Positions 22,386 through 36,872 of a DNA stretch of 64,000 bases are shown piece by piece. Below the pieces are notes generated by a model. That model was given only the letters and a program-made list of their open reading frames with translations. It searched no databases and was not told the DNA's origin. Source of the DNA: Nymphaea colorata (taxonomy: Eukaryota; Streptophyta; Magnoliopsida; Nymphaeales; Nymphaeaceae); contig NC_045143.1 of the NCBI RefSeq assembly GCF_008831285.2, positions 10,921,503 through 10,985,502 of the forward strand. The letters run 5' to 3'. The position numbers and the translations under genes are program-made. Positions within the stretch are counted from its first letter, which is position 1. Every line of letters begins with the position of its first letter.

Positions 22386-25300
22386 ATGGCAAACGCACAA
22401 ATGCCTCCTGTCCAACCAATTTCTGAGGCTGCAACAGAAATCAATTCTGTCGACTTCTCAAGCCCCTTTTTCCTGCATCACTCGGACAACCCTGGGACTG
22501 TATTGGTCTCTCAACTTCTTACGGGTGAGAACTATGCAACTTGGAGCCATGCAATGCTCATGGCTCTCTTAGCCAAGAACAAGACCTCGTTTGTAGATGG
22601 CAGCCTTCCTCAACCGAAAACCATGGCACCTGAGTATTGTTTGTGGAATCGCTGCAATCACATGGTACTTACCTGGCTCTTAAACTCCATTTCTCCTGAT
22701 CTTATGCATAGTGTTATATATGCCTCAACGGCAGTAGAAGTCTAGAACGACCTCAAAGAAAGATTCACCCAAAGCACTGCTCCTAGAAAATACCAAATCA
22801 AATCTGCCATCTGTCGACTGAATCAGGAATCTATGACTGTTGCTGTCTACTATACCAAGTTGAAAGCATTGTAAGACGAGTTGGACTCTTATGATATTTT
22901 ACCTAACTGTTCATGTGATGCTCTGAGTAAAATATTTGTCAAGCAGCAAGAAGACAAAGTCATTCAGTTTCTCATGGGTCTGAACGACTCCTACAACACA
23001 ATCCGTGGTCAGATCATTTTAATCGACCCTCTGCCATCAATCTCTAAAGTTTACTCACTGGTTCTCCAAGAGGAGAAGCAACGTGAAGCGAGAAACTCCT
23101 TCAATCCAGTCGAGCATGTGAGCTTGCTGTCAAATTTAGACAATAGATCAATGAGAAGCAAAGGGATCAGGAAGAACCAATACTTCTGCACATACTGTCA
23201 CATCTCTGGACACACAAGAGACCGTTGCTTCAAATTAGTGGGCTATCCCACAAACCCAAAAGGAACAAAGCTGAGGGCTGACAAGGGTGCGACTGCGAAC
23301 AGCGTTGTTGATTCAGAGAAGAACGATGGATGTGGTACTGCATCCAATGTTGCTGGTTCATCTCAAATTGGCATTGAAGCTGCCAAAGAGCCTGCCCAAT
23401 CCCTAACTATGGATGAGTGTATCAAAATTAGGTAACTCCTGAAAGACAATTTTCTACCTCAAGTAAACTTTGCAGGTATGTCTCTTCATCAAACCAATTC
23501 TTGGATTGTTGATAGTGGTGCAACCGACCACATGTCATCTTCGTTAGAACTGATGTCCAACGTCACTCCTTTGACTACTCCGTTTCCTATTCGATTACCT
23601 AATGATAAAATCGCCTTTGCAACTCATATAGGTCAGGCTGTCCTTTCGCCTAGTTTAACACTTGACAATGTTTATTTCTTGCCTCACTTCAAATTCAATC
23701 TGATTTTTGTGAACAAACTTGTCAAACAGCTTGATTGCCTTATCACCTTCTCTGGTGAGTGTTGCTTTTTGCAGGACCAGAACTCCATGATGAAGACTGG
23801 TCTGGGTGACTTGTGGAATGGACTGTATGTTGCAAATTTCCTCAACAACTCCTTGAACTCTATGGCCTTCCATAGTAGTAGGTTCATCTCACCAGAAACG
23901 TGGCATATAAGGCTAGGACACCCGTCAATATCCAAAGGTCATCCCTTCTTGAAATGTGACTGAAAACAGACCAGATTACCTTTTAACTCAAGTGAAACTG
24001 TCTCTACTGCAATCTTTAAACTTGTCCACTGTGATATTTGGGGTCCATACACTGAAGCATCACTCTGGTGCAAAATACTTTCTGACTTTGGTTGATGATT
24101 TCTCCCGCGCTGTGTGGGTCTTCCTTATGAAACACAAAAGTGAGACTTCCTATCATCTGAAAAATTTTATAAACTTGAGCAAAAATCAGTTCAGCGCCAA
24201 TGTACTGAAAATCAGATCAGACAATGGCACTGAATTTTTTTCTGACAATCTGAAAATTTTTTTACTTGAAAAGGGGATTGAACATCATCATTCATGTGTC
24301 TATACCCCTCAACAGAACGGTGTTGTCAAAAGGAAACATCGACACATTCTTGATGTTGCGCGAGCACTAAAATTCCAATCAGGTGTTCTGCTAATCTTCT
24401 GGGATGAGTGTGTTCTCAGAGCAGTATACTTAATAAATAGAACACCATCCTTGTTACTGCAGAACAAAACACCGTATGAAATCTTAATGGGAAAGAAACC
24501 AGAATATTCTCACCTCAGATTTTTTGGTTGTCTTTGCTATGCAACTAACATTTATCCCAAATCCAAGTTTGATCCCAGAGCCATCCGATGCATCTTCTTG
24601 GGCTATCCTCAGGGACAAAAAGCCTACAAGGTGTGTGATTTGCAAACCAAAAGAGTTTTCACTAGTCGTGATGTTATATTTTATGAAAATATATTCCCAT
24701 TTAAACTTGTTGCAAAACCACAAGTATCACCTGTTATTCCACTGCCTCTTACAGATGATCACATGAAGACAATTGATGGTCGTTTAGACACCAATAACCC
24801 AAGGGCCCAACCACCTCAGTATGACACAACTTTCCCTTCATCAGAATCACATCCTCAATCACAAAACCAAAACCATCATGATATCGATTCCATCGAAAAC
24901 CCTCAAGCTGTGGGAACTGAAACTGAATCTGAACCAAACTCATTAACTCATCCTAATACTGCCCAACCTTGTGAACTGAGACGCTCCACCAGGCTACACA
25001 GACAATCAGTACTCTTGAGAGATTTTTACTGCAATGCAACTGTCCTAAAGTCACTCAACCAATCTTCATCTGGAAATCGGTCTAGCACAAGGTATCCTCT
25101 CTCCAACTCATTATCTTTCTCTAATTTCTCTGATTGTCATACTACCTACCTTTTAAATATCTCTCGCTACACCGAACCTTCATCCTACAGTCAAGCAATA
25201 CATGACTGTAGGTGGACAGATGCTATGCGAGATGAACTAAAAACATTGGAGAGCAACAATACCTGGACACTCACTCAACTGCCAGAAGATGCCAAACCGA

Positions 25301-26710
25301 TTCCCTGCAAATGGATATATCGCATCAAATATAAATCAAATGGAGAAATAGAGTGATTCAAGGCCAGATTAGTGGCAAAGGGCTTTGCACAGATTGAAGG
25401 AATTGATTACGATGAAACATACGCTCCCGTAGCAAAATTGACAACTGTACGATGCCTGCTATCAGTAGCTGCAAAGAGAAATTGACTGCTTCATCAAATG
25501 GATGTATACAACGCTTTTTTAAATGGAGATCTTGAAGAAGATATATACATGATGTTGCCGCCAGGGTATGGCAGCAAAAAGGAAAATAGAATTTGCAAAC
25601 TGAACAAGTCCATCTATGGACTCAAACAAGCTCCCCGCAACTGGTTTGCCAAATTCTCTTCAGCCATTGCCACATATGGTTTCAAGCAATCAGAAAGTGA
25701 TTATTCGCTGTTCACATTGCATCAAAGGTCAGTGTTCTTAGCTGTGCTGGTATATGTAGATGACTTAATCATTGCAGGAAATGATCAAGGAAGAATTGAT
25801 GACTTCAAGAATTATTTGAACCAACAATTTCGTATGAAAGACTTGGGTACCCTTAAATACTTCCTACGATTGGAACTGTCTCGCTCCAAGCAGGGAATCT
25901 TCATTTCACAAAGAAAATACACATGCGACATTTTAGATGAAGCTGGATTGATCAATGCTAAGCCAACTGATATACCAATGCAGTTCAAACAGAACCTGTC
26001 AGCAAGCTGTGGAGAACCCCTAAAAGATGGCTCAACATTTAGAAGATTGGTTGGGCGTTTGATCTACCCTGACCATTACCAGGCCCGACATCATGTTTGA
26101 TGTACACTCACTCAGTCGACATATGCAAAATCCCACCACAGTTCATTTCAACTCAGCACTCAAGGTCCTACGCTACCTCAAGAACAGTCCTGGACAAGGT
26201 CTTCTTTTCTCAAGCAATGACAATGATCAGATAATTGCTTATTGCGATGCTGATTGGGTAGCATGCAAAGACACTCGTCGATCCATTACTGGGTATTGTG
26301 TCTTCCTGGGCCAAAGTCTTGTCTCATGGAAGACCAAAAAACAGCACACCATCTCAAGGTCATCAGCTGAAGCTGAATACAGGTCTCTAGCCAATGTGCG
26401 TTGTGAAGTTCTGTGGTTAAAAAATCTTCTGTCAGACCTAAAAGTTACACAATCTTCTTCAGTCTTACTAATGTGTGACAATAAATCAGCCATACAAATG
26501 GCAGCCAATCCTGTGCATCACGAAAGGACCAAACATGTTGAGTTGGACTGTCACTTAGTCCGTGACTTGATGAAAAACAAAACTGTAGCAACCAAGTATA
26601 TACCTTCTAACTTGCAAGTGACAGATATATTTACCAATGCTCTTCCAAAGGACAGATTCATGTTTCTAAGAGGCAAACTGGGCATGAGCAATCTCCATGC
26701 ACCAGTTTGA
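22386..26710 (+). pseudogene. Copia gag-pol polyprotein, broken
   Basis: Gag begins at 22386 with a LTGENYATWSHAM motif. A TAG at 22743 and a TAA at about 22872 break it. The CCHC knuckle CTYCHISGHTRDRC lies at about 23188-23230. The protease motif WIVDSGATDHM lies near 23500. The pre-integrase motif WHIRLGHPS lies near 23902. The integrase core (FLTLVDDFSRAVWVF, IRSDNGTEFF, TPQQNGVV) runs through about 24075-24340, but the catalytic glutamate after QQNGVV is a lysine. RT has KWIYRIKYK, QMDVYNAFLNGDL and the catalytic YVDDLIIAGN (near 25755). RNase H (YCDADWV, SSAEAEYRSLA) runs to 26710. Further stops lie near 23433, 23960, 25354 and 25483, and there is a frame change near 26090. Confidence 0.93.
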
Positions 26711-26718
26711 AGGGGGTG
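26711..26718 (+). other. Polypurine tract of the copia element
   Basis: agggggtg immediately precedes the right LTR and overlaps the end of the RNase H frame. Confidence 0.8.
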
Positions 26719-27064
26719 TGTTAAGTTATGAGACTCTTAGCAATTAAGTTCAGCCTAGCCACCAATTCTGAATTTATTAGCAAGCTGTTTAGATCAAGAG
26801 TCTAGAAGGTTTTCACCGCATGTGAAGACAGCTAAGTGGTTAAGTTTTAACAGAATTGGGTGGTTAAGTTTTAACAGAATTGGTTTATATTCTGATTTTT
26901 CTGTTTTTTTATTATAATTCATTATTCTTGTATCGATGCTCCATAAAAGGGTGTTCATAACCCTCAATTGATCAGTGAAGAATACATCTCACCTATTTTC
27001 TGTGCGTTTCTTTTCTCAACTTGTTCTGCTCTGCTCTGTTCCGCTCCACTGCAGTTTCTTCACA
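26719..27064 (+). repeat. Right LTR of the copia element
   Basis: It starts TGTTAAG and ends CTTCACA, followed by ctcag. It is 24 bp longer than the left LTR because a unit containing ggttaagttttaacagaatt is tandemly duplicated at about 26836-26883. Confidence 0.93.
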
Positions 27065-27680
27065 CTCAGAATGACGTTAAGATCTTCCATGAAGTCCACC
27101 CTTACCAGAAAGTAACCCTTCCCCACAAAAGAGAAATGGGGGTTATGGATTTCATACCATAAGGAGCGCAGGCCCGAGATGATATAGCTGGCCTCCGTCG
27201 TTCCTATGTTCGATCCACCCAGGAAACACGCTATTGCTGTAAACTTGAATGGTCTCTTCATGTCTTCCTGATCTTCCTAGGAGATACTGACTCATGGATG
27301 GCCATTGATCATTCGCACCTCCAATTCGCCCAAACCATCTTCTATCTCCATTTCATTCTGACTTAACATGGCTGCCCAAGTTTTCACTGGTGCCTGCGCT
27401 GTGCGGTTTTGTTTAGAGGGCATCATCGTTTTCGATCCCTCAAACCTTCAGACGGAGTCGGAAATGTCTCCGGTTCCTGCCCCAGAATGTCTTCATCGCC
27501 ATTTGATATCTTCCCGTGAAGACGATCTGAGTCTTCGAGTGGAAGGATAGGAGGATGTTCACGGGCACGATTGAAGACCCTATGAGAGCTTCTCTTTCCT
27601 CGAGCAGGGACGACTTTACCGTTGTTGGATACAATATTTAGCTTCGCTACTTGGTCTAAATCTGATTCTAGCATACAGGA
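27065..27680 (-). pseudogene. LINE ORF1 N-terminal part (DUF4283-like)
   Basis: On the minus strand the stretch begins near 27680. It includes the KTWAAMLSQN motif typical of plant LINE ORF1 (about 27330-27370) and a DUF4283 half with SFVGKGYFLVRVDFMEDL just before the copia junction. The frame continues into 22043 and downward once the copia element and one ctcag are ignored. At least two stops lie within this half, so it was already decayed or has decayed since. Confidence 0.7.
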
Positions 27681-28963
27681 TAATCAGATAAAGGTAAGAC
27701 TTCATTATGTAATCACCTCAAACTTCGTCCTGTTTTGACCCATTATTTTAGCCTACGGCCATGAGTGGAGGAAAAGCCCCCCCTATTTGTTTTCAAAAAT
27801 ATTTTCATTTTCCTAAGATAAAAACTTAGTTCTCATGGAAGCACTATTAATAAAATAAATCAAGTCTAGAATGAGCTCATTACGAAAGTGTTCTTTCTAA
27901 AGCACACACAACAACGATGGTTGTTCACGAATATCTGATCACAGATTTTATGAAGTTAAATTAACCAGGTCTGACCTCTGCCATAGATTATAGTCAAGGC
28001 AGGGGAAAAGTCTTGATTTCTTTTAAGTTTTAAATAGGATCATCCACACATTTTGAGGCCACATTGGCATTTATTGCTCGCCTTTGCAACTTCATGACTT
28101 AGTGATTTTAACAAAGGTTCTGTCTGCATTTATAGGTTTATGGTACAAATTTACATGCATATCGTTTCTAGTTTCCAACAAATCACTAGGTCTTCGACGT
28201 TTAAATCAGATTTGGAAGCTAGGACCTCATTGTCGTGAATCACTTCCGGCTCCCTCCTGCATGCCAAATTTCCAATTTCACTAGGCATGGAATTGCACCA
28301 CAGAATGTCCTAGATTCCTATTTAGGAGGAAAATACTTCACCTTGGTTGAAGGAAATGAAGATGTCCAAGAAGTGAAGAATGTCCATCCAGTAGTAAATC
28401 CCTACAAACATAGTAGATTTTGACTGGAGATATTTTCTCCCTGTTCTTTCTTTCTTAAGTTTAACAGAGCGCACAAAAATGTCAGACCCAAGTCATTCAG
28501 AGTAAAGGGTACCCTACAACATGCTCTCAGGATACTTTACAAAAACTAAAGGTCCCCGAGGTAATCATTTTTTTTTTTGGTGGGAAAGCTCTCAGCTTAT
28601 TTTTGGTTGCTTGAGGAGAACTTTAAACAGAAATTCCATTTCATTATGCATCTCACTACAGTATCCACATACTTTCAAAAGAAATCGTGCTTAGTACTTT
28701 CTTTTCCACATTCAAATATCGAAAACCCCTATTGCGTCAAATATAGAACAACATCCCTCCACCAGTCCCATCCAAAAGCCCGAACAATTCAAGCGACGAT
28801 CTGAGGAAAACTTTTTCAGCGTGGAAACCTTCTCAGTGAAGAAAACCCACATTCGTGTGTGTTGGGAAGAGAGAGAGAGAGATAGAGAGGCCAAAATCGA
28901 CATTCTAGCATTAGAACTAGACATTTTTCTTAGGAATATGGACATTAGATCACTGCTTCTCAT
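27681..28963. other. Intergenic region between the LINE remnant and the PTST gene 3' end
   Basis: The sequence is AT-rich and no coding domain is recognised. The last few hundred bases should contain the 3' UTR of the minus-strand PTST gene. Confidence 0.5.
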
Positions 28964-30338
28964 TCAAGAAATGATTAAAAGATTATTTTCATATCCATTA
29001 TTATTCACAACGGGACGAAGTGGATCTGTTCTCCAGACACCATCAACGATGAACTTGATCTGCAATGCACACCCACGTAGAAGAAAACGGCAAAATGTAA
29101 AAACATCTACTAGCAAGAAAACATGAAAGTTAATATCAGGAGATAGTGATGGCTAACTAACCTCATACCGTCCAGGATATAGCTTCAAATTTAACACGAA
29201 TATACCTGAGCTTGTTCTTTCCATTCGCCTCTGAAAAGTTCCGTATTATACAGAATAGTAGTTAGAATGATATTAACGTACTTTGCATGTAAAAGATGTT
29301 AAAGCATCCAGATCGGGAGCATGGACAAAAGTTTCCGAAGACCGTGTTCACCATAAAGCAATTCTTGCAGTAACATAACAGCAAAGATAATGGCAACGAT
29401 AACGAAGAAACAAAATTGCAACTGACACCTTTAAACTAAACAGCAATTAAGCAAAAAATTCCCTTGTGTGTATTTTTTCTCATTTGTATTTGCTTGTCAA
29501 TCCAGCTTTTACACATTTTTTTTACTGGTCCACCTTCAGGTCTGATGTCATATTCAAAAAGCAAAAGTGCATGCAAAATGTTTTTTGGATAGATATGAAT
29601 GTAATAATATTTGCTAACAGAAAAAGCGTGGATTTTAGACGCAGCATGGCCAGAAGCCGCCATTCGTAGCAGATCTCCACTTCCAGAAAAAAAAAAATCT
29701 AAAAGGAATGATTATAGTTGAGGGAGAAAAAAAATGCCCCTCTAGGTGCGATAAAACTTTTCTGATCACATCGTTGACCACAGGTTCACATTTTAACAAA
29801 GGACCTGCTTACAACCGAATTTTGCAAGACAGACTCATTAGTTTGGCATTCACCTGCTTAATTGGCAATTGATCGCAATGCAGATGCTTCAAATTTTGCC
29901 AACTACGAATTGACAGCAAATCATGGAACTGGTGACCCTTGGCAATTTCATGCTCAAGCTTCGCCTCTCTCTCTCTCATACACACATTCTCTCTCTCATA
30001 CACACATTCTCTCTCTCTCATACACACATTCTCTCTCTCTCACACACTAGGACGAGGAGAACGGACAGAAATAGTCCAGATCATCATATCAAAGTAATGA
30101 GGAGACCATAGAACAACATATTGCTTATACTTGGCAAATAATCTGTTTTCCTACTAAAATAACTTTGCGTGTGTCATATAAAAAATATTTTAAAATGACA
30201 TAAGAATGATGATAATAACATTCAAAATGTACTTGAAAACAAATATGCACTTGACAAAATTCGACAACAGAAAAACAAGAAAATCCAAAACATGCAACTT
30301 AAGTTTATACCGTTCAAAGTCAACTATTTATCATTATT

Positions 30339-30389
<51 letters not shown>

Positions 30390-33300
30390 CTAACATCAAT
30401 CCATGATTTTACTAGAAACTTCCAAGCCGAAGTTGAGAACTCATCCTAACAATCAGTCAAAATCTACCCAGCATTTCCTTTATGAGGCATTGAAGAATTT
30501 GGATACCACGCCAGGAATGTCAACCACAACATTTAGAACATTCTGGGAATTGAGAAGTCCAAGTAATGTCCTAATCACTGCATTCCCGTAGCAGGTATTG
30601 CAGGAGAAAAATATCTACATGGTAAACACAAGGTGCCGTGATATGCACTGCCATGCCATTAGAGGCATCCAGCTTCGTCCAATTGATAACGTAGAAGGGA
30701 ATGAAGCTTCAAGAGATTAGCCCAAAGTAAGCAAACAAAACGCTTAAAGCATCTAGTCATCAGATTAGAAAATCTGCTCATTGGTAACTACTAAGCAGGT
30801 AAGGTCATTGCAACACATTATACATACAAAGGCTCTAAAGAAAATACTTTGAAATGTGAACTAAAAAACATAAGATGCAACAAGAAGAAATGGAAGTCCA
30901 TTCAGTAAAAAGAGATAGCTGATATATCTAATCAGCAAAAGTAAGTACTAGTTTCTTAAGCACAACATTTATTATCATAAATCATGTATTTCAAGGGAGA
31001 CTTGTAGGCATTGGCATTTTTCTAAAAACATGTCTTGAATTCTAGCGGTTGAGACCAATTTGAGTAGAATCAATATTAATTAATTCTGCTTTAAGGTTTC
31101 ACGCATGTAGTACTTGTTAACTTGATTTTGTCTTGTGGAACATTTATAGATAAATAAACTTACAAATTTACTATGTCTTTTGCACTAAACCTAATGCGGG
31201 CTTTCCTATATGGGTATGTGCTATATATATATATATAATAGGCTAAACAGGAAACACGTTAAACAGAAAAAAGTACTGCCTTGGAAAACAAAGCATGTTA
31301 CAAGAAAAAATAAAAAGAAGGGGCCACAAAAAAAAAAGATAAATAGGCAAAAATAGGTATTGATATTTCCTAAAGGATTTTCTGAAAAAGGTAGAAAAGA
31401 AATGCAACTTACCAACATAAGGACTAGTCTCTCAACGGCTAGTTAAATGATTAGCCGACCAATGGGTAATGATTAGCCGACCAGTTCATAAAACTGGATT
31501 GAATCAATCTTGAGTCCACAGACCAGTCTGACTGCAAACTTAGTCGACCAGCAAACTAGTCCACAGATTGACAGCCAATATTAAGGATATTTATTTATTC
31601 TTTTTAACTTTTGAAACCAACTAGAGACTTAGAGATGCATGAGAATGACTTTTGAATATACAAATATTTAAAACTTCAGAAGTAGACAATGAAGGAGGAG
31701 ATGGTCGGAAATTTAAGTGTTTTGAGGATCAAGTGGCATACCAAATTTTTCGGATTTTGTAAATAAGGGTATGAGTTTGGGTTGCTAATTTTGGAAACGG
31801 TCATCTAATGTTTATACCCAAAAAAAAAAAAAAAAAACCTTTCTGCAGCTACTCTAACAAACAAATTCCCAACAGGATGAGAACAACTTCTTGAGACCTT
31901 TTCCAGAAGGGTAAGCAAATCAATTGTTCTTGTGATTTTCTCATTCTTTCTCTCTAAAAGAACAAACAAGTGCAGAAGAAATAAATGAATAGAAAAATTA
32001 GATAACGCCTAGTAATACACATTAGTTGGAAACTTGGAAAACAACAAACCTGGCTTGTCCAGCCATCAAAAGATCCTGCTAGCAAAACATCATTTGCGGA
32101 ATTTGACCAGACTATGCAAGCAGTCCGTAGAAGAGTTAAAACCCTTTGAGCCTTCTCAATTCGTTTTTGTTTTTCTTCTGCAACTTTTTGTGCTTCCCTG
32201 TAGTGCAAAAGTAAAATATTCACCAATTTGACAAAGTTAAAATGTTTTGATTAGATACATCATGCCATGTAGGGTGCGGGAAAATACATAATCTCGAAGC
32301 CCATCTTGCCTTCCAGTATTGCTAACTTAGCACGAATTGATCTCAATTTAGCACGAGATTTCATAATTTCAGTTTCATGAAACTCCCAAGCATTAGAGAG
32401 CTCATGCAATTTCTCCAAGGAGTTCCCATACTCCTGCACAAGTAGACCCAAAATTAGAATGCATGACAAATGTTAAATAATTTTCGGATAGTACTCGTTT
32501 TCAGCAAATTGATCTCTCAATCTATTAGCATGCCCACAATGAGCAGAAAGAAGTGGCCAAAGTCACTTTACCACGCCACTCACAAAAAAGTAGAAACATT
32601 ATAAGCTACTTACTTCAATATGTAGCATTACTGAAGTATGTAATTGACTTGGACAACTACAAGTAAAAATAGGAAAAGTTGTCTGCGTTCTTGTGCTTCC
32701 TTTCCTAAGATGATATTTCTCACTGTCTAAAAACCATGTTCTCCCTAAAATAGAATCACTTTTGTATCAACAATTAGTCAATTGCCACGAAATATGCTAA
32801 ATTTAGAAAATTCCTAGAACTAGAAGGACTATGTTTTGACCATTTTTTCAAGTCACACATTTTAATGACAAGTTACTTCCATTTGGTTATTCTGAAATCT
32901 ATGTAACAAGGGTACTGCTCCTGCACTGTACCGGTACGATATCGGTACGGGTGCGGCCCGGGTACACCGTTGACCGTACCAGGTATGTCTACGTACCTGA
33001 GGTCGAATTCGACCATTTTCGAACTCGGTCAAAGTTGACTGAGTCCAAAATTGTCCGATTTAGGTTTTTAACGTGTTCTACATTTTAACGTGGTTTACTT
33101 TTTTCATGTTAAAAATATCGTAACCATAGAGAACGATGGTTCTGCTTCTTCACCTCATCTTCACCGATAGAGACCGATGATGGAAGGCGATTATCCACTT
33201 CGGCGAACGACGAGAGGCAAACGGCGAACATAAAGGTTTGCAAGCTCTTTGTTTTAGTCTTGCTTGGTTTTTAGGGTTTTCCGATGCAGTGATTGGTTTC

Positions 33301-36300
33301 ATCTGAAGGATCTCTCATTTGTTTTGTGAAGATCGAGCTCCTTTCTTCATTTTTTGTTCCTCTGTTTTCTCATATGTTCTTTCTAATCATTCTTGACCGG
33401 TTAATGGTCATGCCTATGTCTTAAGTTTGTCACGTGCCCATTTGGTACTCAAGCGAAAGTGGCAGAGGCTGTATTTACCACCCGCCACCAGCTTGCATAT
33501 ATAGATGCATAGAGAAAAATAAGTGTTTTTCTTTCTTTTCCACCATATTGATCCCTGTATGAAGAAGGTCAAGATGGTAACGGTGTAAGCAGTTTTTCTC
33601 TCAATTCGTCCTTGGTATATTGAAGAAGTGTATGCATAAGACTGTATATTTTGTGGTTGCTGCTGTGTTAATAAGGGAAAATGGTGTTCAGAGATATCTT
33701 GTTTCCTCTTCATTTTCATTTTTCTTACTCCAGAGTTGTTCAGATTGACTTTTCTGGCTTTCCCCTTCCTCCTTTTACCTAGCTGCTCTTCGTTTTTCAA
33801 TTTTTTCACTTGAAAATTGTTCAAAGTGGCTTGTCATGAGCAAGAGTGATGAAGGTCTGCGAGCACTTTTTTCCAATAACACGATTTCCATATGTTTGGT
33901 AGATCATCTGTTTTTTTTTTTCATTTGTGCTTGCACTGTTTTCTGGTGGATCATCTAATTTTTTTCTTACGTGCTTGAATTGCTGATATATATTTCCAGT
34001 TATTGGTTATAGTTTTTTGCTTTTTAGACATAAGTTGCAATGGCCGATAAAGGAAAAGGAACGATGCCTACAAGTGGAAGTGGAAATATGGCAAGCAGCA
34101 ATAGTAGTGTTAATACCGCTGCTGCAGTAGAAATGGATTCATCTAAGCCTCTTTGGTGCTATGTGAAAAAACTAAAAAAAGCTACTAGTGGTGGTGGGAA
34201 TATAATTTTTTCTTGCAATTTTTTCATACACATTTTACTGGATCTTATACACGTTGCAAAGCACATTTATCGCATATCAAAGGCCATGGAATTAGACCAT
34301 GCAAAAAAAATTAGTGAAGAATCGATGAAGGAATTGAAAAAAGAACAAGATGCAACTGAAGCAAAACTTTTTGAAATGTGTTGATGCATTTGGGGAGTAT
34401 AAAGATGTTGAGTATTTAAAATGGCTATTTATAGAAGTCATCAAAGAAGTGGGTGAAGACGATGTTGTGCAAATTATTACTAATAATGCTCCAGTTTGCC
34501 AACGAGCAGGGATGAATTTGGCAAGTGATCCCAAGTATAGTCACATATTTTGGATTCCTTGTGTGGCACTGTTAAATACAAACACTATTAAATTGTGCTC
34601 ATGGATTGAGGAGCTTGAGCATGATGTCAAAAACATCAGAAATTTTGTTGTAAACCACAACAATGCTCTTGCTATATTTAATAAGCATTCTGATTTGAAA
34701 TTGTTGAAGGCAGCAGAGACTCGTTTTGCATCCATTATTGTAATGATGAAAAGAATAAAGCAGGTGAAACATGCATTAACACTTATCGTGACTGACAATG
34801 ATTGAAAGTTTTATCGGAGTGATGACATTGTGAAGGCTCAAGAAATTAAAAAATGTATTTTAGATTATGAATGCTGGGATAAGATTACATATTTTCTGCA
34901 GTTTACAGAGCCTATTTGGCAGATGCTAAGAGAAGTTGATAAAGAAGGGCCCATGCTTCATAGAGTTTATGATATGTGGGACAACATGATTGAAAAAATT
35001 CAAAACATCATTTTTAAACATGAGAAGAAGAATGGTGCACTTAATGATTCTGAGTTTTTCGATCATGTGCATAAAATTTTAGTAAGAAGATGGAACATAA
35101 GCAATAACCCTTTGCATTGTATGACACATCATTAAATCCCAAATATTATGGACAAACATGGTTGGCAGGAGGTACTGGTCGTGTTCCTCCTAATCGAGAT
35201 CCAAAAATATCAAACAATAGGGAGATATGTTTGGGAAGACTATTTTCTGATTCATAATGAGTCTGTGAGCTTCTCTGATGGAAGAAGTGATTCATTACAA
35301 GCTGCAATGGCAAGAGAAGAAGAAGATCCTGTTAATTGGTGGTTATGTTTTGGAGCATCGACACCAAATCTTCAACAACTTGCGTTGAAGTTATTATTCT
35401 CAACTTGCAACCTCTTCATGTTGTGAAAGAAACTGGAGCACTTATTCTCAAATTCACAACATCAAGAGAAATAAGCTAACTAATAAGCGAGTAGAAGATT
35501 TTTAGTTTATGTCCACTCCAACCTATGCTTACTTTGACGTATTTCAGATGATTACAGGTATTTCTTTCTTTTTTTATCTTTGACATGTATACATAAGTAT
35601 ATTATGTTGGTTGGTTAAAGTTAATATTAACTTAAAATCATATTGTGATTTTGTTGCAACTTGTAGTTCAGGATCATCCAAGTATTGGGATGTTAATCTA
35701 GAGGACATTGACATGGAACTTGAAGGAGAACATGATTTGTATGCTCTTAATATGGACCTTACAGAACCTGTTGTTCCTTCTAATCTTGATGATGCGACTG
35801 AGGAGAATCAAGAAAGTTGATATATTTTGTATGTTAATTACTTCCATACTTTGTTTAGATATCTATAAATTTTGGATCATGATTTATGAATATGTTATTC
35901 TATTTGTAATTTATATATATATGTGTGTGTGTGTGTGTCTGTGTGTACGGCCATACCCCCACACCCAAGTTTTTTGAAAATGATCCATACCCGTATCCGC
36001 ACTGGTACCCGTACTGCCACCCGTACCTATGTGACATAGCCTGAAATTTTCTTCCCATGCCGTCAACAGCATGCACCCTTTGTTCTATAATAAGAACATG
36101 CGATCTATATGCACTCCAAAGATTTCCTTATGCCTACTAAGATGATATGCAATTTAAAGCTTCATATCAAGTAGAAAAGCATGTAAAGTTAATCTAGTCC
36201 AATGCTAGAAAAAAATCTTTTAGAGACAAAGAATATTATATATTTTTCAATAAAATATTTAAACTTTACTTTAAATGTATCATAGTGTCATAAGATACAG

Positions 36301-36799
36301 ACTTAACTTTTGACCTTATGATATGTAAAGTTGTCTCACGTTCATTTCTTGGACATGTCCTAGTCATTTATGCATCTCTTCATGTGGTCTAAAATGTGCC
36401 TCCTTCTCTGTTAGCTGTTTTCTGCAGCTCCTTTAAACCAATTTCTATGCACTACCAATTAACAACAGAAATAATGACAGCAGTAACAGCGATTGCCGAT
36501 CAAATGAACAATGATATGATCAAGTTTAATGGAAATCACTGATGCCAATTTAGAAAAGGATAAACCTGTGAAGCATAAACTCTTGTGTTTCAAGGTTACA
36601 GCTTCTCTCAAACATTAGAGCACTGTTTGAAAAGCAAAACAGTTTTTTATTACAAAAAGGAAGTGAAATTTTCAAAATATCACTCATAGGCTCATAGCAA
36701 ATTATGACATTGTTACAACATCAAAATATAGTTTGAAAATTCATATTATCTATTTACAAAAGGGATTGTAAAATACTTCTATCTTTTTTCATTTCTGAA

Positions 36800-36872
<73 letters not shown>

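Larger units (their letters stand above)
22044..27064 (+). mobile_element. Ty1/copia LTR retrotransposon inserted into a LINE ORF1
   Basis: LTRs at 22044-22365 and 26719-27064 are flanked by a perfect 5-bp duplication ctcag (22039-22043 and 27065-27069). There is an exact tRNA-Met primer site after the left LTR and a purine tract before the right one. The domain order gag, protease, integrase, RT, RNase H defines Ty1/copia. Stops and frameshifts interrupt the polyprotein and the integrase lacks its catalytic glutamate, so the element is inactive. It lies opposite in orientation to the LINE it interrupts. Confidence 0.95.

Noticed and set aside
31421-31562. MITE with ggactagt ends in PTST intron 6
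   Set aside because: The ends match for only eight bases and the flanks show no duplication.
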